Assembly: GCF_000717025.1 (NCBI RefSeq)
Contig: NZ_JNXG01000018.1
Location: 62,001 to 126,000 of the forward strand
Reading direction: 5' to 3'
DNA length: 64,000 nucleotides
Source: Streptomyces atroolivaceus
GTDB lineage: Bacteria > Actinomycetota > Actinomycetes > Streptomycetales > Streptomycetaceae
Shown here: piece by piece, positions 1-8,789 of the stretch
Position numbering within the stretch: position 1 is the first letter of the stretch
How the letters are laid out: each line of letters begins with the position of its first letter
The notes under the pieces: model-generated
The model's database searches: none
Seen by the model: only the letters and a program-made list of their open reading frames with translations
Told to the model about the DNA's origin: nothing
Made by a program: the position numbers and the translations under genes

Positions 1-147
1 CTGCGTGCCGGTCATCACACACAGGGTGTAGGCGGCGTCCTCCACGGCTCGGGCGGTTGCGCCGTTGGAGCGGCGCGCCTCCTCGATCCGTGCGTCGGCG
101 TAGCGGGCCAGAGCCACTCTCAGGTCCTGAGGACTGGGTGTCAGCAC
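1..147 (-). CDS. DUF5133-like small protein (partial, C-terminus outside window)
   Basis: Only the first 49 codons are present; the gene runs off the left edge. It starts at GTG (147) with AGGAGA a few bases upstream. The visible protein has an amphipathic helix (VALARYADARIEEA) and the segment AYTLCVMTGT, which resembles the short DUF5133 proteins common in Streptomyces. That match is from memory of the family, not a search. No function is known for the family. It is divergent from the DUF998 gene across about 200 bp. Confidence 0.6.
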   Translation of the reverse strand, partial: MLTPSPQDLRVALARYADARIEEARRSNGATARAVEDAAYTLCVMTGTQ

Positions 148-345
148 AGCGGGTTCTCCTCTGAGGTTCGATCCACGTCCGGTGCGGTGCGCCGGGACAC
201 ATGGCCGGTGCCGGGCCGGGCGGACGGAGCGGTTCACACACCGTCACGTGACCCGGCGTCACGCGTCTACCCGCTCCTGTACGGAGTACGCACTCCTCTG
301 CGTGTACACCGGTGCTCGCAGGTCCGGGCGTTCTACCGTTCACCG

Positions 346-990
346 ATGCGATCAGTCCCTTGGTGGGTCCTGTTCTCCTCGGCGTCCGCCCCGGTCCTGC
401 TCGTCGGCGGCTGGGCGATCTCGGCGGAGCTCCAGGGGCCCGGCTACGATCCCGCGTCGGCGACGATCAGTACCCTCGCCTCCGACGGTGCCGGCGGGTA
501 CTGGGTCATGACGTCGGCGCTGCTCGCCCTGGGAGCCTGCCACGTGATCACCGCGTGCGGACTGCGACCCGCCGCACCCTTCGGACGGGTGGCGCTGGCC
601 GGAGGCGGACTCTCGGCCATGCTGCTGGCCCTGTTCCCGGCCCCGAGCAGCGGTGGTTCGTACTCCCACGGTGTGGTCGTGGCCGTGGCGTTCGCGCTGC
701 TCGCCGTATGGCCGGTCCTGGCGGCGCGGCGCGGCGGTCCCGGCCCGCGGGACGCGGCGGGAGGCCGAGCGGCCGGCGGGCCGCCCGCGGCTGCCCCGCC
801 GTGGGCGCTACGGCCGGGGCCCTCCGCCATGGCGGCCGCGATGATGTGGATCGGCGGGGGCTGGTTCCTGCTCGCCCTGTTCGTGCTCGACACGGCGGGA
901 GCGGCCGAGAGGGTCCTCACGTTCGCGCAGTCGTTCTGGCCGCTCGTCGTGGTCCTCTCCTGCCTCCGGGGAACAGACCGTCCGGAGTGA
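346..990 (+). CDS. DUF998 family integral membrane protein
   Basis: A 214-residue hydrophobic protein with about six membrane segments, starting MRSVPWWVLF. The run after the first helix (GYDPASATISTLAS) is typical of DUF998 proteins, where a conserved S-x-L sits between helices 1 and 2. The ATG at 346 was chosen because the open frame upstream of it is polar and unlike the family. No catalytic residues are evident and the function is unknown. It converges on the ferredoxin gene, with a hairpin between the two stops. Confidence 0.7.
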   Translation: MRSVPWWVLFSSASAPVLLVGGWAISAELQGPGYDPASATISTLASDGAGGYWVMTSALLALGACHVITACGLRPAAPFGRVALAGGGLSAMLLALFPAPSSGGSYSHGVVVAVAFALLAVWPVLAARRGGPGPRDAAGGRAAGGPPAAAPPWALRPGPSAMAAAMMWIGGGWFLLALFVLDTAGAAERVLTFAQSFWPLVVVLSCLRGTDRPE

Positions 991-1000
991 TCCGCCCGTG

Positions 1001-1026
1001 GCCGGGCCCGCGTGGGCAGGCCCGGC
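1001..1026. terminator. Bidirectional hairpin terminator
   Basis: GCCGGGCC (1001-1008) pairs perfectly with GGCCCGGC (1019-1026) around a 10-nt loop. It lies between the convergent stops of the DUF998 and ferredoxin genes, which fits a shared terminator. Confidence 0.5.
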
Positions 1027-1035
1027 GCTCCGTCC

Positions 1036-1263
1036 TCAGGGGCGCGGCCCGATCGGCAGGTCGCCGTCACGGACCACGATCGCCGACGCGGGGCACGAGT
1101 CCGCGGCGTCGAGCGCGCGTTCGTCGGGAGCCAGCCGCGCACTGACAGGTCGTGCCCGGTCCTCGTCGTCCAGCCTGTACAGATCGGACGCCATCGCCGC
1201 GCACATGCCCGACCCCATGCACAGCTCGCGGTCCACCTCCGTGGTCCAGGTCACGGCCGTCAC
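1036..1263 (-). CDS. Ferredoxin, single-cluster [3Fe-4S] type, partner of the adjacent P450
   Basis: A 75-residue acidic electron carrier. The cluster ligands are in ELCMGSGMC near the start (Cys-x5-Cys) and SCPASAI near the end, the three-cysteine pattern of P450-associated [3Fe-4S] ferredoxins in actinomycetes. GTG 1263 is the chosen start: it overlaps the P450 stop codon as GTGA, the usual translational coupling for this pair, and removes an unlike N-terminal extension. It should pass electrons from a ferredoxin reductase to the P450; no reductase gene is adjacent. Confidence 0.9.
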   Translation of the reverse strand: MTAVTWTTEVDRELCMGSGMCAAMASDLYRLDDEDRARPVSARLAPDERALDAADSCPASAIVVRDGDLPIGPRP

Positions 1264-2453
1264 CACCCCACCGGCATCGCGCGCGGCCCCCGCACGAGCA
1301 TCTGGTTCTTCCATTCCACGTCCCCCGCCACGCGCAGGTCAGGGAAGCGCACGAGCAGCGCCTCCAGCGCCTCCTGCAGCTCCAGCCTGGCGAGCGGTGC
1401 CCCGAGGCAGTGGTGGACCCCGTGCCCGAAACCCAGGTGCTGGACGCCGGTCCGGGTGACGTCGAGCCGGCCCGGGGCCTCGAACCTCAGGGCGTCGCGG
1501 TTGGCGGCGCCGACCGCGACGAGCACGGGCTCACCGGCTCGGACGAGCGTGCCGCCGACCTCCACGTCCTCGGTCGCGTACCGGGGGAAGCCGGCGCCGC
1601 TGCCGAGTGGCACGAACCGCATCAGTTCCTCGACCGCTCCTCGGATCAGGTCCGGCTGCTCCCGCAGCAGTTTCAGCTGATCAGGATGGTCGAGCAGCAG
1701 GTGGACGAAGTTCGGGATCTGGGTCGCGGTGGTCTCGTGACCGGCGACGAGGATGCCGACACAGAGATCGACCAGTTCCAGTTCGCTGAGCCGGTCCCCG
1801 GTGTCGCGCGCCTCGATCAGCCCGGTCATCAGATCCGGCCGGGGGCTGCGCCGGTGCTCCTCGATCAGCGAACCCATGTAGGCGCGCAGTTCCTCCCGGC
1901 TGCGCAGGAACTCCTCCGCGGTCAGGGAACTGGTGGACAGGGCGGCGTCGCTCCAGGCCCGGAACCTCGGCCGGTCCTCCTCCGGCACACCGAGCATGCG
2001 ACAGATCACCGCCACGGGGATCGGCAGCGCGTAGTGCTCCACCAGGTCGGCCGGCTGGCCCTGGGCCTCCAGCTCGTCGAGCAGGCCGTGGGCCAGCTCC
2101 CGTACCCAGGGGCGCAACTTCTCCACCTGATGCACGGTGAACGCCTTGGCCACCAGGGTGCGCAGCCGGGTGTGCTCCGGAGGGTCCATGCTGAGGATGC
2201 CGCTGTCCCGGCTCCCCTCCGACTGGCGGGGCTCGTCGTGGCGGAGGGCCTCCGCCCGGCTGAAGCGGCGGTCGCCCAGGACCAGGCGCGCGTCGGCGTA
2301 GCGGGTGGCCAGCCACGCCGGCTCTCCGTACGTCAGGCGTACGCGCGTGAGCCCGGGCCGTACCAGGGCCTCCTGGTAGGCGTCTGCAAGCCCCAGCCCT
2401 GCCGACTCGTTGAAGGGGTAGGGGACAGGCGTCTCTCCTGCTGTGGCCGTCAT
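1260..2453 (-). CDS. Cytochrome P450 monooxygenase (CYP105/107-like)
   Basis: A 397-residue soluble bacterial P450 of normal length. Visible motifs are the I-helix oxygen-binding stretch VAGHETTA, the K-helix EELMR (ExxR), and the heme loop FGHGVHHCLG with the cysteine ligand near residue 349. Substrate recognition cannot be read from sequence. The ferredoxin gene follows with a 4-base overlap, so the two form a class I electron-transfer operon. No polyketide, terpene or peptide synthase adjoins, so the substrate could be a xenobiotic or a metabolite made elsewhere. CYP family placement is by general resemblance only. Confidence 0.93.
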   Translation of the reverse strand: MTATAGETPVPYPFNESAGLGLADAYQEALVRPGLTRVRLTYGEPAWLATRYADARLVLGDRRFSRAEALRHDEPRQSEGSRDSGILSMDPPEHTRLRTLVAKAFTVHQVEKLRPWVRELAHGLLDELEAQGQPADLVEHYALPIPVAVICRMLGVPEEDRPRFRAWSDAALSTSSLTAEEFLRSREELRAYMGSLIEEHRRSPRPDLMTGLIEARDTGDRLSELELVDLCVGILVAGHETTATQIPNFVHLLLDHPDQLKLLREQPDLIRGAVEELMRFVPLGSGAGFPRYATEDVEVGGTLVRAGEPVLVAVGAANRDALRFEAPGRLDVTRTGVQHLGFGHGVHHCLGAPLARLELQEALEALLVRFPDLRVAGDVEWKNQMLVRGPRAMPVGW

Positions 2454-2567
2454 CGGGTGGCCTCCCTGCTTCTCGGCGGATCATCCGAGAATCCGGGGGC
2501 GCCGCCGACCGGGTCAACAGCGCCTTGTCGGCCACCCGGCGGCGCCGCCCCGAGGAGGCGACGGCCC

Positions 2568-2601
2568 GGGGCCTGCCGGAGCGCACGTACCGGCAGGCCC
2601 C
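2568..2601 (-). terminator. Hairpin terminator after the DUF574 methyltransferase
   Basis: GGGGCCTGCCGG (2568-2579) and CCGGCAGGCCCC (2590-2601) form a perfect 12-bp stem with a 10-nt loop, 16 bases beyond the stop of the minus-strand methyltransferase gene. Confidence 0.7.
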
Positions 2602-2617
2602 GCCCATGGCTGCGGGG

Positions 2618-3433
2618 CTACGGCTTGCGGCCCACCGCCACGTAGCCCGCGCTGATGACGTCGTCCTGCCCGGGGACCGGCTCGCCGAGCTCGGGGTGCC
2701 ACGCCTCGGCTGCCACGATGCCGGGCTCGACGACGTCGAGCCCGTCGAAGAAGCGGGCGAACTGAGCGCGGGTGCGGGGCGCCAGGGTGAGCGTGTTGGC
2801 CTTGTACATCTCGTCGACCTTGCGGGCCGCCGCCGGGTGGAAGTCGGCGGTGAGGTGTGAGATCACCACATGGCTGCCTGGCGCGAGCACCTCCGTCAGC
2901 CGGTCCACCAGCTCGTAGGCGCCGTCTTCGTCGCTCACGAAGTGCAGCAGGGCGATCAACGAGAGCGCGACCGGCCGGCTGAAGTCCAGCGTCTTGCCGG
3001 CGTGCCGGAGTATGGCGTCCACGTCGCGGGCGTCCGCCTGCACGTAGTCGATGGCGCCCTCCTCCGTGCCCTTCAGCAGAGCCCCCGCGTGCGCCAGCAC
3101 GATCGGATCGTTGTCGCAGTAGACGACCCGCGTGGCGGGCGCCGCCTGCTGGGCCACCTGGTGGAGATTCGGCTCGGTGGGTATTCCCGTGCCGATGTCG
3201 AGGAACTGCCGGATCCCCTGGTCGGTCAGCCATCGGGTGGCGCGATGCATGAAGGCCCGGTTCACCTTCGCCATGACCGGGACTCCGGGTTCGACGGAGA
3301 TCATCTGCCGGCCCAGGGCCTCGTCCACCGGGTAGTTGTCCTTGCCACCGAGGAACCAGTCGTACATCCGGGCGGGATGGGGTCTGCTGGTGTCGATGCG
3401 GAGGGCGGGGGCATCGTTGTCCGGTCGGGACAT
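2618..3433 (-). CDS. SAM-dependent methyltransferase, DUF574/PF04672 family
   Basis: A 271-residue member of a family abundant in Streptomyces. The N-terminus has the family signature R-I-D-T-S-x-P-H-x-A-R then GGKDNYPVD. The SAM-binding loop is FLDIGTGIPT, followed by VVYCDNDPIVLAH. The ATG at 3433 has CAGGAG upstream; an in-frame extension further upstream is not family-like. Substrates are unknown. A second copy of the family lies at 51417-52202, about 50 kb away. A hairpin follows the stop. Confidence 0.9.
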   Translation of the reverse strand: MSRPDNDAPALRIDTSRPHPARMYDWFLGGKDNYPVDEALGRQMISVEPGVPVMAKVNRAFMHRATRWLTDQGIRQFLDIGTGIPTEPNLHQVAQQAAPATRVVYCDNDPIVLAHAGALLKGTEEGAIDYVQADARDVDAILRHAGKTLDFSRPVALSLIALLHFVSDEDGAYELVDRLTEVLAPGSHVVISHLTADFHPAAARKVDEMYKANTLTLAPRTRAQFARFFDGLDVVEPGIVAAEAWHPELGEPVPGQDDVISAGYVAVGRKP

Positions 3434-4100
3434 GGCGAACTCCTGGTGTGCGCGACAGTGGCTGATCAACTTGCGAACAGAATAGGGAAGATGGGTGCCA
3501 AAAATGCCCGCCGAAGACCAACTCGGCTATCACGGCCAGACACTTCGTCGGTGATGTCGCGTACGTAGGGGCCCTGGCACCGTCCGGATGGGGACCCGGG
3601 GGCGCCACATGGAACCGCGGAAGCCGGTGGGGAGCCGGCCTCGGGACTGGTAAGCCCGCATGTTGATGTGTCGCGTATTCAGCGGATGGGGCCGGTTCTG
3701 ATCACTGACTGTCGTCGGTCACGGTGGTCCAGCGCGGATCGATGCAGCGAGACCGGATCCCCGGTGCCGGCCCCGCATGGCGCAGAGTTCATGCGCTCCG
3801 CGTGTCCCGGCGCCGTATCCCACCACAGCCGCGTCTTCCCCGAGCACGCCCCGGAGAGGCCGCAGGTCCTCCAACGGCGCCAGGGGGTCAACGGGGTCCT
3901 CAAGGAGCACGCCGTGCTTCTGATCAGTTCCGAACCGCCGCATGGCGTTGTGCCGAGAGTGCCATGAGGACACTCTCGTAGCTCAAGTCCGGTGGAGGTC
4001 CAGCACGGCCGACGGCGAGATCCTTCCCTGCGGGACGGACCCCAGCCGGTCCGATCCGGGGGCCAAGAGAGCCGCCGCCCCCGCCGGCGAGTGCCGGGTG
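3434..4100. other. 667-bp gap without a confident gene
   Basis: The first 120 bp hold the promoter of the DUF574 methyltransferase. The rest has several overlapping open frames in different phases. The least bad is a minus-strand frame from 3973 to 3719 (84 codons, GTG start), but only about three quarters of its third positions are G or C, lower than in neighbouring genes, and I recognise no family. It may be a decayed gene or simply non-coding. Confidence 0.4.
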
Positions 4101-5081
4101 TCAGCTGGTGCTGCAGGAGACGGTGGGCCAGGTCCAGTTGCCGTTGGCCTGGATGGTGGTGCCCCAGTTGTTGCCGCTGCCGTTGGGCTTTGCGGTCAGC
4201 ACCTGCGCGCTGGGGTAGGTGGCGGTGGTGTTCCAGGTGGAGAGGACTTTCGCGGGGGAGGGCACGTTCATGGTGACGGTCCAGTTGCTGGAGCCTGACA
4301 CCGATACGTCGAGGTTGTAGCGGTCGCTCCACTTCTGGCCCGCGGTGACGGTGGCGGTGCAGCCACCGCCACCGCCACCGCTGCCGTCGGGAGCCACGGC
4401 GCGACCGGTGTGAGGAGAGATCATGCCCGCGCAGAGCCCTCGGCTCGCGAGTCCCTGAGCGATACGTGGGATCGCGGCGAGCGTGTTGGCGGGCCAGTCG
4501 TGCATGAGGATGATCTGGCCGTTGGTGAGCCGGGCGTTGGCCTGCACGATCGCGTCGGTGCTCGCGTTGTTCCAGTCCTGGGAATCGACGTCCCAGATGA
4601 CTTGGGTCAGACCGTACTTCGACGCGACCGACCGGACCGTCGAGTTGGTCTCGCCGTACGGAGGGCGGAACAGTTTCGGCGTGCCCCCACCACCGGCGGC
4701 GATGGCCTGCTGGGTGCGGGACAGCTCCGAGTCGACCTGCGCCTCACTCTGCTGGGTCAGGTGCGGATGGGTGTAGCTGTGGTTCCCGACCCACATACCG
4801 GCGTCGACCTGCGCCCGGACCCGGGCCGGATCGGCCGCGGCGTACTGGCCCTGGTTGAACATCGTGGCCCGCAGACCGTTCTGCTTCAGGGCGTTGAGCA
4901 AGGCCGGCGTGCCGCTCGAAGGACCGTCGTCGAACGTGAGCCCGACGTAGCCGTTGCACGCGGCAGCGGGGGCGGCGTGTGTGGGGGTGGTGTCGACGGC
5001 GACGGTGGCGGTCGCTGCCATCGTGGCGACGGCCAGAACCGTGACCGCGGGCCGCAGGGACGGGCGTGGCGTGATGCGCAT
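4101..5081 (-). CDS. axeA: Secreted CE4 deacetylase with CBM2 module, AxeA-like acetylxylan esterase
   Basis: A 326-residue secreted enzyme. The order is a signal peptide ([19 protein letters not shown]... to about residue 37), a NodB/CE4 catalytic domain, a Gly-rich linker and a C-terminal CBM2. CE4 motifs are TFDDG, HSYTH (metal-binding HxxxH), FRPPYG, the DVDSQDW segment and LMHDW. The CBM2 has paired cysteines and binding tryptophans (WTVTMNV, NGNWTWP). This architecture and the CBM sequence closely resemble acetylxylan esterase AxeA of S. lividans, which removes acetyl groups from xylan. ATG 5081 has GAAGGG upstream and starts a proper signal peptide. The open frame continues upstream to 5285, but that part is a xylanase remnant. 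In S. lividans, axeA follows the GH11 gene xlnB; here that gene is broken. Confidence 0.88.
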   Translation of the reverse strand: MRITPRPSLRPAVTVLAVATMAATATVAVDTTPTHAAPAAACNGYVGLTFDDGPSSGTPALLNALKQNGLRATMFNQGQYAAADPARVRAQVDAGMWVGNHSYTHPHLTQQSEAQVDSELSRTQQAIAAGGGGTPKLFRPPYGETNSTVRSVASKYGLTQVIWDVDSQDWNNASTDAIVQANARLTNGQIILMHDWPANTLAAIPRIAQGLASRGLCAGMISPHTGRAVAPDGSGGGGGGCTATVTAGQKWSDRYNLDVSVSGSSNWTVTMNVPSPAKVLSTWNTTATYPSAQVLTAKPNGSGNNWGTTIQANGNWTWPTVSCSTS

Positions 5082-5165
5082 GCGAGTGAGCCCTTCTCGT
5101 TCTGGTGGACGTGGGGGAGGCGGCTGCCGGGGGGCGGTGGCGGGCATGGACTGCCACCGCCCCAC

Positions 5166-5481
5166 CTGGTGCGGAATGTCTGTTGCCATGTAGCTGGAGG
5201 TGCCCAGGATCATTCCCTGGCGGGCCCACGCCTCGGCGTGATTGCCGGTGGTGATGGTTTCGCCGGTCCTCTTCGGCTGCCGCACGCTCCGGACTGCTCG
5301 AACGTCCGAGTGCCCACGAGGGAAGGGGCGTTCACGCGGGTCGTCCCGTAGATGCCGTAAGCCGGGCGCCGGGCGTGGCCGGTACGGCCGTGGCGGCCGT
5401 CACCTTGGTGAGAACGTTGCGGGTGGTCCGTCTCGGACGGGCGGGGGCGCGGCTCGTCGGCTGTGCGGATGCGGCGTTCAT
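5166..5481 (-). pseudogene. GH11 endo-xylanase (XlnB-type) gene with its catalytic core deleted
   Basis: Two pieces remain. The 5' stub (5481-5332) begins with AGGAGG-like ribosome binding sequence and ATG, then 49 codons reading like a signal peptide ([20 protein letters not shown]) before a TGA. The 3' piece (about 5291-5166, a different frame) reads [21 protein letters not shown], then ARQGM and YMATD. This matches the C-terminal end of GH11 xylanases, where XlnB has [26 protein letters not shown] followed by a YYMIMATEGY-type ending. The region between, carrying both catalytic glutamates, is gone. The 3' piece runs in frame into axeA, so automated annotation may give axeA a false N-terminal extension. 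Confidence 0.85.
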
Positions 5482-5731
5482 GAGCGTGCTTTCCTCCTGG
5501 TCCCTCGTGAGGCCGGGCGGGGGTTCCGGGCAGTGCGAGACGCTCTCTGTGGGGGTGACGGTGACTTGGTGAGGACGGCGGTCGTGCGTCGGTGCCACGC
5601 TTCCCGGCCGGACCGGGCCGGTCGTCGTGCTCGGCGAGCGGGCTGGATGCCGGGTCGGGTGGACCCGGATCAACAGGATTGAAGTCTGTCGACGGCGAAC
5701 AGTGTTGAGCCGGCTCCGTCGGGTGTCAATA

Positions 5732-5753
5732 GTTTCGGCATGAATTACGAAAC
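5732..5753. promoter_or_regulatory. Inverted repeat GTTTCG-N10-CGAAAC, candidate xylanase operator
   Basis: Perfect 6-bp arms separated by 10 bp, about 250 bp upstream of the broken xylanase start. CGAAA/TTTCG repeats are known upstream of actinomycete xylanase genes as sites for a xylanase regulator. Assignment to that regulator is inference. Confidence 0.55.
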
Positions 5754-5876
5754 GGTCGGGCGAGGGTTGGTTGGATGGGCAGGGCATATTGCCTGTTCAT
5801 ATGTGCCGTCGGCGGGAAACGGAAGCGTCGTCGGTTGCGATGAGCGAAGTGTCCACGGAGATGGTGGCCCATGGTG

Positions 5877-5891
5877 TTCGAAAGTTTCGAA
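5877..5891. promoter_or_regulatory. Palindrome TTCGAAAgTTTCGAA, candidate xylanase operator
   Basis: A 15-bp palindrome with 7-bp perfect arms containing CGAAA-N-TTTCG, the motif described for Streptomyces xylanase promoters. It lies in the intergenic region between the xylanase pseudogene and the kdp terminator, about 400 bp upstream of the pseudogene start. Confidence 0.65.
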
Positions 5892-5941
5892 GCTGGCTGC
5901 TTGCTGACCGGTGTGGTCGGCACGGGAGGCCGCGGGGCTAT

Positions 5942-5981
5942 GCGCTCGGCGGCGGTTCCGCACGGAACCGCCGCCGAGCGC
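5942..5981 (-). terminator. Strong hairpin terminator of the kdp operon
   Basis: GCGCTCGGCGGCGGTTCC (5942-5959) and its exact complement (5964-5981) form an 18-bp perfect stem with a 4-nt loop, starting 18 bases past the kdpC stop. Confidence 0.85.
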
Positions 5982-5999
5982 CGGGCGTGCGACGCCGCT

Positions 6000-6668
6000 T
6001 CAGCCCTTGCGCACGTCCTTCAGCGCGGTGTTGAGTTCCAGGACGTTGACCCGCGGCTCGCCCATGAACCCGAGGGTCCGGCCTTCGGTGTGCTCGGCGA
6101 CGAGTTCCGCGACCTGCCGGACGGGAAGTCCGTTCCGCTCCGCCACCCGGTTGATCTGGAGCTTCGCGTAGGCCGGGGAGATGTTCGGGTCGAGACCCGA
6201 ACCGGAGGATGTGACCGCGTCCGCCGGTACCTCCTCCGGCCGCACCTTGTAGGACGGGGTGGAGTTGTCCGCCACGACCGCCGCCTTCGCCTCGGTGACC
6301 CAGGTGATCAGCTCGGCGTTGTCCGCGGAGCGGTTGGTGGCACCGGAGAGGATCAGCGAGTACCGGAGGTTGACGCCGTTGCTGCCCAGGCCGTTGGAGG
6401 GACGGGGCTGGAACCATCGCAGGTCCGGTTTCGCCGCCTCGTCCGGACTCCGCTTCGGCAGGTCGTACGTCTGGCCGATCAGGGACGACCCGACGGTGCG
6501 TCCGCTCGCGTCACTGATCTCGGAGCCGTTGGCCTTCCCGCTGAAGAGCGCCTGGGCGACGCCCGTGACGGAGAGCGGATAGAGCACGCCGCAGATGACA
6601 CTGAGGACCAGCAGGGCGCGGAGCCCCGCTCCGAGCGTCCGGGCGGTGTTTCTGAGAGAGGTGTTCAT
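6000..6668 (-). CDS. kdpC: Potassium-transporting ATPase subunit C
   Basis: A 222-residue protein with one N-terminal membrane helix (LGAGLRALLVLSVICGVLYPL) and a large extracytoplasmic domain, as in KdpC. Family motifs include the segments GSSLIGQ and GSGLDPNISPAYA and the region VAERNGLP. KdpC stabilises the KdpFABC complex and helps potassium or ATP affinity. It is the last gene of the operon, 21 bp after kdpB and just before an 18-bp hairpin. Confidence 0.97.
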   Translation of the reverse strand: MNTSLRNTARTLGAGLRALLVLSVICGVLYPLSVTGVAQALFSGKANGSEISDASGRTVGSSLIGQTYDLPKRSPDEAAKPDLRWFQPRPSNGLGSNGVNLRYSLILSGATNRSADNAELITWVTEAKAAVVADNSTPSYKVRPEEVPADAVTSSGSGLDPNISPAYAKLQINRVAERNGLPVRQVAELVAEHTEGRTLGFMGEPRVNVLELNTALKDVRKG

Positions 6669-6689
6669 GGCTGATCAGCCGTTTCCGTT

Positions 6690-8789
6690 TCAGGAGAGCC
6701 CGGGGACGAGGGAGATGAGCATGTCGATGACCTTGATGCCGATGAACGGTGCGACCAGGCCGCCGAGTCCGTATACGCCGAGGTTGCGGCGGAGCATCTT
6801 GTCGGCGGCCGCCGGCCGGTACCGGACGCCCTTCAGCGCGAGCGGCACAAGGGCGACGATGATCAGCGCGTTGAAGATGACGGCGGACAGGATCGCGGAT
6901 TCCGGTGACGCGAGACCCATCACGTCGAGCTTGTCCAGGCCCGGGTAGGCCACCGCGAACATGGCAGGGATGACCGCGAAGTACTTCGCGACGTCGTTGG
7001 CGATGGAGAAGGTGGTCAGGGCGCCCCGGGTGATGAGGAGCTGCTTGCCGATCCCGACGATCTCGATGAGCTTGGTGGGGTCGGAGTCCAGGTCCACCAT
7101 GTTCCCGGCCTCCTTGGCGGCCGAGGTTCCGGTGTTCATCGCCACGCCCACATCCGCCTGGGCGAGCGCCGGGGCGTCGTTGGTGCCGTCACCCGTCATC
7201 GCGACGAGCTTGCCGCCCGCCTGCTCCCGCTTGATGAGGGCCATCTTGTCCTCGGGGGTGGCCTCGGCGAGGAAGTCGTCGACTCCCGCCTCCTCGGCGA
7301 TCGCCCTGGCGGTCAGCGGGTTGTCACCCGTGATCATGACGGTCCTGATGCCCATGCGGCGCAGTTCGTCGAACCGTTCCCGCATCCCTTCCTTGACGAC
7401 GTCCTTCAGGTGGACGACGCCCAGGATCCGGGCGCCCTTCGCGTCCTCGACGGCGACCAGCAGTGGCGTACCTCCGGCTTCCGAGATCCGGTCGGCGGGA
7501 CCGCCGGCGTCGTCGGCGACGTGGCCGCCCCGCTCCCGCACCCACGCGACGACGGAACCGGCCGCTCCCTTGCGGACCTTGAGACCGTCCACGTCCACCC
7601 CCGACATACGGGTCCGAGCCGTGAAGGGGACCCATGTGGCGTGGGCGAGTTCGCCCTGGTGGCGTGCGCACAGACCGTACTTCTCCTCGGCGAGCACCAC
7701 GATCGAGCGGCCTTCCGGAGTCTCGTCCGCCAACGACGACAGCTGTGCGGCGTCCGCCAGCTCCGCCTCCGTCGTGCCCCTCGCCGGTACGAACTCCGCT
7801 GCCTGCCGGTTGCCGAGCGTGATCGTCCCCGTCTTGTCGAGCAGGAGCGTCGAGACGTCACCCGCCGCCTCCACCGCGCGCCCCGACATGGCCAGGACGT
7901 TGCGCTGGACCAGACGGTCCATACCCGCGATGCCGATCGCGGAGAGGAGCGCGCCGATGGTCGTCGGGATCAGGCAGACCAGCAGGGCTGTCAGCACGAT
8001 CATGGACTGCCGGGCGCCGGCGTGGACCGCGAACGGCTGGAGCGTCACGACGGCGAGCAGGAAGACGATGGTCAGCGACGCCAGCAGGATGTTGAGCGCG
8101 ATCTCGTTGGGCGTCTTCTGCCGGGCGGCGCCCTCGACCAGGGCGATCATCCGGTCGATGAAGGTCTCACCCGGCTTGGTGGTGATCCGGACGACGATCC
8201 GGTCGGAGAGCACCTTCGTACCGCCGGTGACCGCACTGCGGTCGCCGCCGGACTCCCGGATCACCGGGGCGGATTCACCCGTGACGGCCGACTCGTCGAC
8301 GGACGCGACCCCCTCGACGACGTCACCGTCACCGGGGATGATGTCGCCGGCCTCGCACACGACCAGGTCGCCGATGCGCAGCTCCGCGCCGGGCACCTCC
8401 ACCTCGTCACTGCCGTGCAGCCGGCGGGCCACCGTGCCGGTCTTCGCCTTGCGGAGGGTGTCGGCCTGCGCCTTGCCGCGCCCCTCGGCGACGGCCTCGG
8501 CGAGGTTCGCGAAGACCGTCGTCAGCCACAGCCACGCCGTGATGGCCCAGCCGAACCAGTCACCCGGATCCTGGAGTGCCAGCAGGGTGGTGGCCACCGA
8601 ACCGACGAGCACCACGAACATGACCGGGGACTTGATCATGACGCGCGGGTCGAGCTTCCTCACCGCGTCCGGGAAGGACTTGAGCAACTGCTCCGGGGCG
8701 AAGAGACCCCCGCCGACACGGCCCGACGCGACGGCGCGGCCGCCGGACAGGTCTTCGTGCGGAGTACGGGTGGGGGTGACGGTACTCAT
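6690..8789 (-). CDS. kdpB: Potassium-transporting P-type ATPase, catalytic subunit B
   Basis: A 699-residue P-type ATPase that hydrolyses ATP to power high-affinity K+ uptake through KdpA. Visible motifs are the actuator loop TGES, the phosphorylation site DKTGTITLG, the nucleotide domain KGA, and the hinge [18 protein letters not shown]. Membrane helices fall near residues 40-85, 225-285 and at the C-terminus. The ATG at 8789 overlaps the kdpA stop (ATGA). The frame is open far upstream, into kdpA, but that part does not encode KdpB. Confidence 0.98.
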   Translation of the reverse strand: MSTVTPTRTPHEDLSGGRAVASGRVGGGLFAPEQLLKSFPDAVRKLDPRVMIKSPVMFVVLVGSVATTLLALQDPGDWFGWAITAWLWLTTVFANLAEAVAEGRGKAQADTLRKAKTGTVARRLHGSDEVEVPGAELRIGDLVVCEAGDIIPGDGDVVEGVASVDESAVTGESAPVIRESGGDRSAVTGGTKVLSDRIVVRITTKPGETFIDRMIALVEGAARQKTPNEIALNILLASLTIVFLLAVVTLQPFAVHAGARQSMIVLTALLVCLIPTTIGALLSAIGIAGMDRLVQRNVLAMSGRAVEAAGDVSTLLLDKTGTITLGNRQAAEFVPARGTTEAELADAAQLSSLADETPEGRSIVVLAEEKYGLCARHQGELAHATWVPFTARTRMSGVDVDGLKVRKGAAGSVVAWVRERGGHVADDAGGPADRISEAGGTPLLVAVEDAKGARILGVVHLKDVVKEGMRERFDELRRMGIRTVMITGDNPLTARAIAEEAGVDDFLAEATPEDKMALIKREQAGGKLVAMTGDGTNDAPALAQADVGVAMNTGTSAAKEAGNMVDLDSDPTKLIEIVGIGKQLLITRGALTTFSIANDVAKYFAVIPAMFAVAYPGLDKLDVMGLASPESAILSAVIFNALIIVALVPLALKGVRYRPAAADKMLRRNLGVYGLGGLVAPFIGIKVIDMLISLVPGLS

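Noticed and set aside
3719..3973. 84-codon minus-strand frame in the 3.4-4.1 kb gap
   Set aside because: No recognised family and lower GC at third positions than in neighbours. Kept only as a possible relic.
4101..5285. A single 394-residue deacetylase starting at 5285
   Set aside because: The first 68 codons contain a GH11 xylanase tail, not a signal peptide. The internal ATG at 5081 has a ribosome binding site and starts a normal signal sequence.
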